Assembly (NCBI GenBank): GCA_013335115.1 | Contig: JAAXWQ010000005.1 | Location: 1 to 64,000 of the forward strand | Origin: Chlorobiaceae bacterium | Lineage (GTDB): Bacteria; Bacteroidota; Chlorobiia; Chlorobiales; Chlorobiaceae | Reading direction: 5' to 3' | Length of the DNA: 64,000 bases | Part shown: positions 34,951 to 52,194 of the stretch, one piece after another | Layout of the letters: each line of letters opens with the position of its first letter | How positions within the stretch are numbered: the first letter of the stretch is position 1 | Notes under the pieces: model-generated | What the model was told of the DNA's origin: nothing | The model's database searches: none | The model's input: the letters and a program-made list of their open reading frames with translations, nothing else | Position numbers and translations under genes: made by a program

Positions 34951-35066
34951 AAGAAAGGGACTGAAAGGACCGCAGGGAAGAAGATAAGGACGATACGGTG
35001 CTGAACGGATCTTTACCCGTTTGTCCCTTCCGTCCTTTGGGTCTCTGCTGTCCTTTTCTTTCTTCA
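34950..35066. repeat. purine/pyrimidine-asymmetric imperfect inverted repeat
   Basis: A purine-rich left half (AAGAAAGGGACTGAAAGGACC) faces a pyrimidine-rich right half (GTCCTTTGGGTCTCTGCTGTCC, CTTTCTTC). They are imperfect reverse complements built of GGAC/GTCC-type words. It lies between two terminators in the convergent accC/rpoC gap. There is no ORF. Confidence 0.5.
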
Positions 35067-35067
35067 G

Positions 35068-35106
35068 CAACAAAAAAACCGCCCTCGTGAGGCGGTTTTT
35101 TTGTTG
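35068..35106 (-). terminator. rho-independent terminator after rpoC
   Basis: CAACAAAAAAACCGCC (35068-35083) and GGCGGTTTTTTTGTTG (35091-35106) are perfect 16-nt arms with a 7-nt loop. The A/T-rich stem base gives a U-tract on either strand, so it serves rpoC on the - strand. Confidence 0.88.
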
Positions 35107-35121
35107 GCTCTTGCTCAGGCG

Positions 35122-39591
<4,470 letters not shown>

Positions 39592-39663
39592 AGTCGTTAT
39601 CTCAGTTAAAACAGCTGTGAAAAAGCCTGGATAAATATTGTCACACTCCGGTCACCGTCATAC

Positions 39664-43596
<3,933 letters not shown>

Positions 43597-43778
43597 TTGC
43601 AGGGAGTACTTAACAGTTTACGTCTTTACATGGATCCGTAAATACCCTTTACCGGAGCGGACTTCCGGACTTCGGCCATACGGCCGGACCGGACGATATG
43701 GGAGTTTGTATCACAAACGGACAAAGCTCCGTCCCGGATCGAGACGGAGCTTGTCAGCTTTTTTTGCCTTGGCAAGGA
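43597..43778 (-). promoter_or_regulatory. rplL-rpoB leader with hairpins (possible attenuator/processing site)
   Basis: A stem formed by ACAAAGCTCCGTC (43721-43733) and GACGGAGCTTGT (43743-43754), plus a GGCC/GGCC stem around 43670-43690, lie between rplL and rpoB. The position corresponds to the attenuator/RNase III site known in enterobacteria, but the - strand hairpin is not followed by a U-run, so the function is inferred. Confidence 0.45.
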
Positions 43779-44159
<381 letters not shown>

Positions 44160-44213
44160 TATTTCCTCTCTGTGTTTAATTTGAAATATAGAAGCTTTGA
44201 GTGCGTAAATCCT

Positions 44214-44735
44214 TTATTTCTCAAGCTTTCCGACCTGGTCGATGACGGAGACGAGGTTCCTCATCACGGCATTCATGACCATCGGCACGGAGCTGATGAC
44301 GTTGTTGATCAGGCCTGCGGCACGACCGATGTTCTCGGTCTTGCTGAGCATCTCGGAGAGCTGCGGCAGCGCATCGGCACCAAACACGACACCGTCGATG
44401 GTGGCCAGCTTGAACTTCAGCGACTCGTTGTCCTTGCTGAACTTCCTGATGATCTTTGCCGGAGCGACCGGATCGTCGTAGCCGAAAGCGACGGCGGTGG
44501 TGTTCTTCAGGCCGGCGGCCAGCTTGTCGGCATCGGCGACGCTCTTCAGGGCCTTCCTGATCAGGGTGTTCTTGACGACCTTGTACTCGATGCCTGCCTG
44601 CCGGAATTCGTTACGGAGCGCAGCCATCTTCTTGACGTCGAGGCCCTGGAACTCGGTGAAATAGAGTCCCTGCGAGCGCTCGATCTTGCCGGCGATCTCC
44701 TGGGCGATCTCTTCTTTTTTATCACGCTTCATCAT
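44214..44735 (-). CDS. rplJ: 50S ribosomal protein L10
   Basis: This 173-residue protein anchors the L7/L12 stalk. The conserved N-terminal RNA-binding part has FTEFQGLDVKKMAALRNEFRQAG and KVVKNTLIRKAL. The C-terminal helices (LSEMLSKTENIGRAAGLINNVISS) bind L7/L12. The start is one of two consecutive ATGs. Only about 20 nt separate it from rplA, so an L10 autoregulatory leader of the E. coli kind is not visible here. Confidence 0.97.
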   Translation of the reverse strand: MMKRDKKEEIAQEIAGKIERSQGLYFTEFQGLDVKKMAALRNEFRQAGIEYKVVKNTLIRKALKSVADADKLAAGLKNTTAVAFGYDDPVAPAKIIRKFSKDNESLKFKLATIDGVVFGADALPQLSEMLSKTENIGRAAGLINNVISSVPMVMNAVMRNLVSVIDQVGKLEK

Positions 44736-44756
44736 ATCGTTCTCAAACCTTTAATG

Positions 44757-45446
44757 TTAGGCTACAAATTTTTCCTTTTTCACTTTCACGCCGGGGGACA
44801 TGGTGCTCGACACCGTGATACCCTGGACGTACTGGCCTTTTGCAGCCGAAGGCTTCAGGCGGACGACCTCTTTGATGAAGCTGGTGATGTTGCCGACCAG
44901 CTTGTCGCTGTCAAACGAAATCTTGCCAACCGGTGCGTGGACGTTACCTGCCTTGTCGACCCTGAACTCGATCTTGCCGGCCTTGACCTCCTTGACTGCC
45001 TTGGCGACGTCCATGGTGACCGTTCCCGACTTCGGGTTCGGCATCAGGCCGCGTGGGCCGAGGATCTTGGCAACCTTGCCGAGCTGGCCCATGACGTCAG
45101 GGGTGGCGACGATCACGTCGACGCCGGTCCAGCCGCCCTGGATCTTCTCGATGTACTCTTCGAATCCGACGAAATCGGCACCGGCCTCGCGGGCCTCGTC
45201 GACCTTGGCCTCCTTGCAGATGACCAGTACGGAGACGGTCTTGCCGGTACCGTACGGCAACATGACCGTGCCGCGGACGACCTGGTCTGCATGACGGGGA
45301 TCGACGCCGAGCTTCATGGCGATATCGACCGTTGCGTCGAACTTTGCAGTGGTAATTTCCTTGACTTTCCCGACGGCTTCCGCAATCTCGTACTCCTGCA
45401 TGCGGTTCACCTTGGCGCAAGCGCCCTTGTAGTTCTTTCCAGCCAT
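44757..45446 (-). CDS. rplA: 50S ribosomal protein L1
   Basis: This 229-residue L1-stalk protein contains LGVDPRHADQVVRGTVMLPYGTGK-type sequence and GPRGLMPNPKSGTV, which binds 23S rRNA. I prefer the ATG of MAGKNYKGA; an ATG two codons upstream is possible. In many bacteria L1 represses its own operon; no obvious mRNA mimic was identified here. It lies 70 nt after rplK. Confidence 0.97.
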   Translation of the reverse strand: MAGKNYKGACAKVNRMQEYEIAEAVGKVKEITTAKFDATVDIAMKLGVDPRHADQVVRGTVMLPYGTGKTVSVLVICKEAKVDEAREAGADFVGFEEYIEKIQGGWTGVDVIVATPDVMGQLGKVAKILGPRGLMPNPKSGTVTMDVAKAVKEVKAGKIEFRVDKAGNVHAPVGKISFDSDKLVGNITSFIKEVVRLKPSAAKGQYVQGITVSSTMSPGVKVKKEKFVA

Positions 45447-45516
45447 TGACATGTTGTGTTAGTGGTTATCATAGCGGCTTGTCAGGCCTCCCACGATCGA
45501 AAAATAATCCTGTCGG

Positions 45517-45942
45517 TCAGTCCTCGACGACGATGCCCATGCTCCGTGCCGTCCCCCTGACCATCTCCATGGCGCCATCGATGTCGACAGCGTTCAGGTC
45601 GGGCTTCTTCAGTTCGGCGATCCTGCGGACCTGCTCGGCGGTAACGGTGCCGACCTTGGTCTTGTTCGGCTCACCGGATCCTTTCGGCAAGCCTGCTTCC
45701 TTGAGGAGGAGCACCGCGGCCGGAGGGGTCTTGGTGACGAAGGTGAACGACTTGTCGGAATAGACCGTAATCACGACCGGCGTGATCATGCCGGCCTCAG
45801 ACTGGGTCTTGGCGTTGAACTGCTTGCAGAACTCCATGATGTTGACACCCTTCTGACCGAGTGCCGGACCAACCGGAGGCGCTGGATTTGCGGCGCCCGC
45901 AGGAATCTGCAGCTTGATGAACCCAATAACCTTTTTTGCCAT
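45517..45942 (-). CDS. rplK: 50S ribosomal protein L11
   Basis: This 141-residue protein has the standard N-terminus [40 protein letters not shown]-type region (Pro-rich, thiostrepton-binding) and the C-terminal RNA-binding domain ending [10 protein letters not shown]. It forms the GTPase-associated centre with 23S rRNA. It is the first r-protein gene after nusG. Confidence 0.98.
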   Translation of the reverse strand: MAKKVIGFIKLQIPAGAANPAPPVGPALGQKGVNIMEFCKQFNAKTQSEAGMITPVVITVYSDKSFTFVTKTPPAAVLLLKEAGLPKGSGEPNKTKVGTVTAEQVRRIAELKKPDLNAVDIDGAMEMVRGTARSMGIVVED

Positions 45943-45986
45943 AGTACTCTCTCTCTATTCAGCAGCTTGAAGAAAACTTGATACTC

Positions 45987-46562
45987 TTATTGTGAAACTG
46001 ATTTGACCTGGGAGAAGTCCAGTTCGGTAGGAGTGCTCCTCCCGAAGAAGTTGATCATCACCTTGACTTTCATCCGCTCGGTGCAGACCTCGTGGACGAT
46101 GCCGGTAAGCGAGCTGAACGGGCCGTCGATGACCTTGACCGAATCCCCGACGATGAAGGGGGCTTCGACCACCGAACGGTGCTCGATAGAGCCCTCCGGC
46201 AGCAGGATCTTCTCGACCTCGTCCGGACGGAGCGGGATCGGATTGTCGTCGACACCGAGGAAGCCCATGACCGACGGGATATCCAGGATCAGGTTCCTGG
46301 TCTGCTTGTCGAGGACTGCCTCGAGCAGCACGTAACCGGGAAACGCATTTTTGGTAAGGCTCCGCTTCTTGCCGTTCTTGACTTCGACAAACCGCTCGTA
46401 GGGAATGTAAACCTGCTTGATCTTCTCGCCCAGGCCATGGCGTTCAGCCTCCATCTCAATCCCCTCCTTGACCTTGCGCTCATGCCCGGAATAGATCCTG
46501 AGGGCATACCAGTGGATCTGCGGAGGCTGCTGCTCTACTGTCACTTTCTTTTTGACACTCAT
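45987..46562 (-). CDS. nusG: transcription termination/antitermination protein NusG
   Basis: The 191-residue protein has the NGN domain (HWYALRIYSGHERKVKEGI, FPGYVLLEA) and the C-terminal KOW domain (VGDSVKVIDGPFSSLTGIVHEV). It couples RNA polymerase to Rho or the ribosome. It lies between secE and rplK, the conserved order. Confidence 0.97.
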   Translation of the reverse strand: MSVKKKVTVEQQPPQIHWYALRIYSGHERKVKEGIEMEAERHGLGEKIKQVYIPYERFVEVKNGKKRSLTKNAFPGYVLLEAVLDKQTRNLILDIPSVMGFLGVDDNPIPLRPDEVEKILLPEGSIEHRSVVEAPFIVGDSVKVIDGPFSSLTGIVHEVCTERMKVKVMINFFGRSTPTELDFSQVKSVSQ

Positions 46563-46586
46563 GACGTAACCTCGAATCCTTATATC

Positions 46587-46778
46587 TTACAATATCCGCC
46601 CCATAACCGCATTGATAGCCCAGTCGACCACAAACGTAAAGAGGGCAAGAATGCCCGAAACCGTCAGGACGACGACGGTCATATCCTTCACCTCATCCTT
46701 CGTTGGCCACGAAACCTTACGCATCTCGCCGACAACGTCACGATAGTACTTTTCAACTATATCCGTGTATTTCTTCAT
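46587..46778 (-). CDS. secE: preprotein translocase subunit SecE
   Basis: This 63-residue protein starts at MKKYTDIVEKYY; the 15 residues before it in the track are rejected. The conserved amphipathic segment GEMRKVSWPTKDEV precedes one membrane helix (TVVVLTVSGILALFTFVVDWAI). It is the short single-span form and stabilises SecY. It is 24 nt upstream of nusG. Confidence 0.96.
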   Translation of the reverse strand: MKKYTDIVEKYYRDVVGEMRKVSWPTKDEVKDMTVVVLTVSGILALFTFVVDWAINAVMGRIL

Positions 46779-46831
46779 GATTGAGCGACAAAGTAAAGAA
46801 TCGTGAACGGCACCTGAATTCAAATCGTGTG

Positions 46832-46904
46832 CACGTCAGGAGGGACTCGAACCCCCAACCTGCGGTTTTGGAGACCGCTGCTCTACCAATTGAGCTACTG
46901 ACGT
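46832..46904 (-). tRNA. tRNA-Trp(CCA)
   Basis: The acceptor is ACGTCAG/CTGACGT with discriminator G. The anticodon stem GCGGT/ACCGC encloses CTCCAAA (anticodon CCA), and the T loop is TTCGAGT. It is 53 nt upstream of secE. Confidence 0.96.
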
Positions 46905-46924
46905 ATGATCACTCCATGAACCGG

Positions 46925-46997
<73 letters not shown>

Positions 46998-47016
46998 ATG
47001 CACCGGAAAACCGGTG

Positions 47017-47099
47017 TGGGTAGGGGAGGATTCGAACCTCCGAAGACATATGTCGACAGATTTACAGTCTGCTGCGTTTGACCGCTTCGCTACCTACCC
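47017..47099 (-). tRNA. tRNA-Tyr(GTA)
   Basis: This is an 83-nt class II tRNA with a long variable arm (CGACATATGTCTTCG). The acceptor is GGGTAGG/CCTACCC with discriminator A, and the anticodon loop is CTGTAAA. Confidence 0.96.
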
Positions 47100-47113
47100 A
47101 TGCATCTCCTGCG

Positions 47114-47186
47114 AGCTGGTGATGGGACTCGAACCCGCAACCTGCTGATTACAAATCAGCTGCTCTACCAATTGAGCTACACCAGC
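47114..47186 (-). tRNA. tRNA-Thr(TGT)
   Basis: The acceptor is GCTGGTG/CACCAGC with discriminator T. The anticodon stem GCTGA/TCAGC encloses TTTGTAA. It is the first tRNA of the four-tRNA cluster in transcription order. Confidence 0.96.
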
Positions 47187-47229
47187 AGAATCTGGTTACA
47201 CCATCAGCCCATTAAAATACAGGGCTGGT

Positions 47230-47257
47230 AATATAATTTCCAGCCTCAAAAATGCAA
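47230..47257 (-). promoter_or_regulatory. candidate promoter of the tRNA-secE-nusG-rpl-rpo unit
   Basis: On the - strand TTGCAT (47257-47252) and TATATT (47235-47230) are 16 bp apart, about 45 nt ahead of tRNA-Thr(TGT). It is the only good match between the SDR gene and the tRNA cluster. Confidence 0.5.
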
Positions 47258-47278
47258 AGGAAAAATGCATTTATTCCG

Positions 47279-48076
47279 TCATGGGGATTTTTTTTCGCCT
47301 GCTCCGGCAAAAAACCCGGCGAGCATGACCACCACCCGCCTGGGCATCAACCGCTGGGTGAAGACCATCAGGCGGTCGAACAGGGTCGGCATCACCACGG
47401 CCGCCCCCGAATCGAGTCCCCGGCGTATCGCACGGACGACGACGCCGGGTGCCGAAATGGGCACCATGATGCGTTTGCGGTCGTGGCCCGATCGGTTGTA
47501 GAACTGGTCGTTGTCGATGAAACCCGGACAGACGGCGAACACGCGAACGCCCGAACCGCGAACCTCTTCGTTGATGGCTTCGGTCAGGATGCGCACAAAC
47601 GACTTGGTGGCCGAGTAGAGGCCCATGCCCGGCACGCCCTGGAACGAAGCAAGCGATGCGATGTTGACCACGGTCCCCCGGCCCCGTGCGATCATCCCCG
47701 GAAGGAAGAGCCTGACCATTTCGGCGAGCGACACCATGTTGACCATGGCCATCTGGTGCAGTTCCTCCGGAGCGATCCGCAGAAAGCTGCCGGCGACAGA
47801 AAAGCCCGCGCAGTTCACCAGCCGGTCGACACTGATGCCTCGAGCCCGGCAGAATTCGAAGACCCTGCCCGGCCCCCCCGCCTCCCCGAGGTCCTCGCTG
47901 CAGACCATGACCTCTACTCCGTGCCTTGCCGAAAGCGTGGCGGCAATCCCTTCGAGTCGATCCCTGGATCGGGCCACGAGCACGAGGCTCTCCCCCTTCG
48001 AGGCGAAATCCTCGGCGATGCGGCTGCCGATGCCCATCGACGCCCCGGTAACCAGCGTATGGAATGGCGGCTTCAT
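47279..48076 (-). CDS. short-chain dehydrogenase/reductase (classical SDR)
   Basis: This 265-residue oxidoreductase has the TGASMGIG cofactor loop, the NCAG motif, the catalytic Ser in NIASLASF, YSATK (YxxxK) and the CPGF turn. ARSRDRL after beta2 suggests NADP(H). The start MKPPFHTLV is fixed by a 4-nt ATGA overlap with the ispG stop, which implies translational coupling. The C-terminal hydrophobic region (VVVMLAGFFAGAG) is typical of membrane-associated lipid or ketone reductases, but the substrate is unknown. Confidence 0.88.
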   Translation of the reverse strand: MKPPFHTLVTGASMGIGSRIAEDFASKGESLVLVARSRDRLEGIAATLSARHGVEVMVCSEDLGEAGGPGRVFEFCRARGISVDRLVNCAGFSVAGSFLRIAPEELHQMAMVNMVSLAEMVRLFLPGMIARGRGTVVNIASLASFQGVPGMGLYSATKSFVRILTEAINEEVRGSGVRVFAVCPGFIDNDQFYNRSGHDRKRIMVPISAPGVVVRAIRRGLDSGAAVVMPTLFDRLMVFTQRLMPRRVVVMLAGFFAGAGEKKSP

Positions 48077-50157
48077 GACGGGTCCACCCATTTGCCACTC
48101 TGCCTGATCAGCTCGATGAGCCGCTCGAGGGCCTGGTCCTCAGGCATATTCTCCTCGACGCAGTCACGGCCGACGTAGAGGCTGACCCGTCCCTTCCCGG
48201 AGCCGACATAGCCGAAGTCGGCGTCGGCCATTTCGCCTGGTCCGTTGACGATGCAGCCCATGATGCCGACCTTCAGCCCCTTGAGGTGGGAGACCCGCTG
48301 CTTGATGAGCGCGGTGGTCTTTTCAAGCTCGAAATAGGTGCGGCCGCAACCGGGGCAGGAGATGAACTCGGTCTTGGACATGCGCACCCTGGCCGCCTGC
48401 AGGATGTTGAATGCGAGGCCGACCTCCTCTTCGCCTTGCAGCCCGGTCTCGATGGCGACAAGGTCGCCGATACCGTCGCAGAAGAGGGTCCCTGCCTGCA
48501 CGGCGCTGTCGATGAGCACGCCGGAGCGGTCTATTCCGCGGTCACGGTAGCGCACCACCACGGGAACGTCGAGGCCGGCCTTTGCCAACTCGAGCACGAG
48601 CCTGCGGGTGGCGAAAAGCCCCTGCGGCGATACGACCGAGAGCGAGACCCGGGACAGGCCATTCCTGCGGAGCTTCTCCGCGATGCGGGTGAGCACCTCG
48701 GCAGGAACCGTGACGGACGAATGCTCATGGATGAAGCTGAACTCCATGGCCGCGCCACCATCTCCCAGATCGTCGATGAAGCCGGTGCCGAGGATTTCGC
48801 CCTCGACGATATCGAGCCGCGCCCTGGAAACGAGGGGCAACAGCCGCGGAAAGAGCATGGTGTCGGCCGTGGAGGCCACGATCCTGTCGCGCAGCCGGCC
48901 GAGGGAATCGAGCAGCCCTTCAAGCTCGGGAAGGTCCTCGACGCAGCCGACCCCCACATTGACGTACTCGGAACGGATGGATTCGGCGGGCAGCTCCGGA
49001 GAGAGGCGCTCGAGGATTTCGGCGCGGAGGGCGTCGGGATCGGCGATCGAGGTGCGTGCGGAGGTCTCCACCCTCGGCATAGCGTCCCCTCCAAGCGGTT
49101 CGGCGCCGGCCTCGATCCGGATCGACCGACGCCGTGAATGATGGTAAGGGTCGAACGGCATCGCGTCGTGCCCGGCGACGGCCTTGCCGTGTTCGACCAC
49201 CCGGTTGACCTTGAGGTAGGCCTTCTCGCCCTTGACCTGGAGTTGCTCGTTGTACTTCCTGACGATGGCGAAGCCGACCGGGACTTCATTGACCGGGTCC
49301 TCGGTGAGCGAAACGCGGATGGTGTCGCCGAGCCCGTCCTCGAGCAGGGCGCCGATGCCCATGGCGGATTTGATGCGCCCTTCATCGCCGTCGCCCGCCT
49401 CGGTCACGCCGAGGTGCAGCGGATAGGCATGGCGAAGTTCGGCATCGGCCCTGGCAACCAGCATCCGGTAGGCGTGGATCATTACCCTGACGTTCGACGA
49501 CTTCATCGAGAAAAGCAGGTCGAAGTACTCCTCCTCCTCGCAGATCCTTGCAAATTCGAGCGCGGCCTCGACCATCCCCTCTGGTGAGTTACCGAAGCGG
49601 CTGACGATGCGGTCCGACAGCGAGCCGTGGTTGGTGCCGATCCTCATCGACACACCAAGTTCCTTGGCCTTTCGTACCAGAGGTGTGAACTCCTCCCTGA
49701 CCTTTTCCAGTTCGCCAAGGTACTCGGCATCGGTATAGTCATCGCTCGAGAACTTCGCGCCGGTAGCGTAGTTTCCCGGGTTGACGCGAATGTTCTCCAC
49801 GAACTCGACGGCCTTCATCGCCGCCTTCGGGGAGAAGTGGATGTCGGCAACCAGCGGGGTCGTGATACCGTCCCTGCGGAGCTGGTCGCGGATGTCCCGG
49901 AGGTTCGCGGCGTCCTTTTCGGTCGGCACGGTCAGGCGGATGATTTCGCAGCCGGCCTCGTAAAGGCGACGGCACTGTTCGACCGTGGCCGCGGTGTCCA
50001 TCGTGTGGGTATTGGTCATGGACTCAACCCTGATGGGCTGGTACCCCCCGAGGGAGATACCGCCGAAGCCGACCTCGCGGGTGAAGCGGCGTCGATAGCT
50101 GTACAGCGGCACGGGGTAGCCTATGGCATGACCTGGCGTAAGGATCTCTGCGGCCAT
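48073..50157 (-). CDS. ispG: 4-hydroxy-3-methylbut-2-enyl diphosphate synthase, long form
   Basis: IspG (GcpE) makes HMBPP from MEcPP in the MEP isoprenoid pathway. This 694-residue protein is the long type with an extra central domain (about 270-540), known from plants, Chlamydia and Bacteroidota/Chlorobiota. The TIM-barrel N-terminus has PIRVESMTNT and ADIHFSPKAAMKAV. The 4Fe-4S cysteines lie in SCPGCGRTYF and GCIVNGPGE near the end. The pathway feeds chlorobactene, bacteriochlorophyll tails and quinones. It lies downstream of the divIC-like gene. Confidence 0.97.
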   Translation of the reverse strand: MAAEILTPGHAIGYPVPLYSYRRRFTREVGFGGISLGGYQPIRVESMTNTHTMDTAATVEQCRRLYEAGCEIIRLTVPTEKDAANLRDIRDQLRRDGITTPLVADIHFSPKAAMKAVEFVENIRVNPGNYATGAKFSSDDYTDAEYLGELEKVREEFTPLVRKAKELGVSMRIGTNHGSLSDRIVSRFGNSPEGMVEAALEFARICEEEEYFDLLFSMKSSNVRVMIHAYRMLVARADAELRHAYPLHLGVTEAGDGDEGRIKSAMGIGALLEDGLGDTIRVSLTEDPVNEVPVGFAIVRKYNEQLQVKGEKAYLKVNRVVEHGKAVAGHDAMPFDPYHHSRRRSIRIEAGAEPLGGDAMPRVETSARTSIADPDALRAEILERLSPELPAESIRSEYVNVGVGCVEDLPELEGLLDSLGRLRDRIVASTADTMLFPRLLPLVSRARLDIVEGEILGTGFIDDLGDGGAAMEFSFIHEHSSVTVPAEVLTRIAEKLRRNGLSRVSLSVVSPQGLFATRRLVLELAKAGLDVPVVVRYRDRGIDRSGVLIDSAVQAGTLFCDGIGDLVAIETGLQGEEEVGLAFNILQAARVRMSKTEFISCPGCGRTYFELEKTTALIKQRVSHLKGLKVGIMGCIVNGPGEMADADFGYVGSGKGRVSLYVGRDCVEENMPEDQALERLIELIRQSGKWVDPS

Positions 50158-50263
50158 GGATTCACGTATTAAGGTTCAAAAGCAGGACAACAGGCTCCTG
50201 ACAAACGGTCAACGGTAGCCATTGCCCCCCCAGAAAAGGAAGAAGTGGACGCCCCCTATCCAC

Positions 50264-50569
50264 CTAAGGCCTGATGATGAAGACGGTCTCCCCCGGTTTC
50301 CGGAAGTTGTACTTCTCCCGGGCGACCTTCTCGATGCTGTCCTGGTTGTAGGCTTGGCGGATGGTTGCGCGGTCTTCGACGATCTTCTTCTGCTCCTCGC
50401 CCTGACGCTCCATGAGCTGGCGATGCTCCCGCTCCATGCTGAATCTCGTGACCAGCCCGTAGTCGCCGAAAAAGAACCAGAAGACGAACAGGGCCAGGAG
50501 GGCCTGCACAATGAACCGCTTCGGGTTCGTCCGGATATAGTCCCAGATGTCGGTGAGATATTTCGTCAT
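50264..50569 (-). CDS. septum formation initiator family protein (DivIC/FtsB-like)
   Basis: This 101-residue bitopic protein has a short cytoplasmic N-terminus, one membrane helix (about 19-35, FIVQALLALFVFWFFFG), then a coiled coil (FSMEREHRQLMERQGEEQKKIVED), and the conserved end SIEKVAREKYNFRKPGETVFII. It is expected at the divisome with FtsL and FtsQ. Its position just after eno parallels the eno-ftsB neighbourhood of gammaproteobacteria. Confidence 0.9.
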   Translation of the reverse strand: MTKYLTDIWDYIRTNPKRFIVQALLALFVFWFFFGDYGLVTRFSMEREHRQLMERQGEEQKKIVEDRATIRQAYNQDSIEKVAREKYNFRKPGETVFIIRP

Positions 50570-50631
50570 CGTCGAGGATGTCGGGTTCGGTGGGGGCCGG
50601 CATGCCGACCCCCGTCGAAACGGCCCGTGCG

Positions 50632-52020
<1,389 letters not shown>

Positions 52021-52194
52021 TCAATTTATTCCCTGCCGAAGGTTTTTGTCAGGGAGGCTTCCCTCGATTCGTTTTTTTTTGCTTAAGTTTTTATTTATGA
52101 CCCCTTTGATACGGCCACGTCGCGATTTCCGGACGTCATGCCGGTCAAGGAAGAGGCAGCTCCGTCAACCAACCTCAAACAAAGGAGTTCCGAA

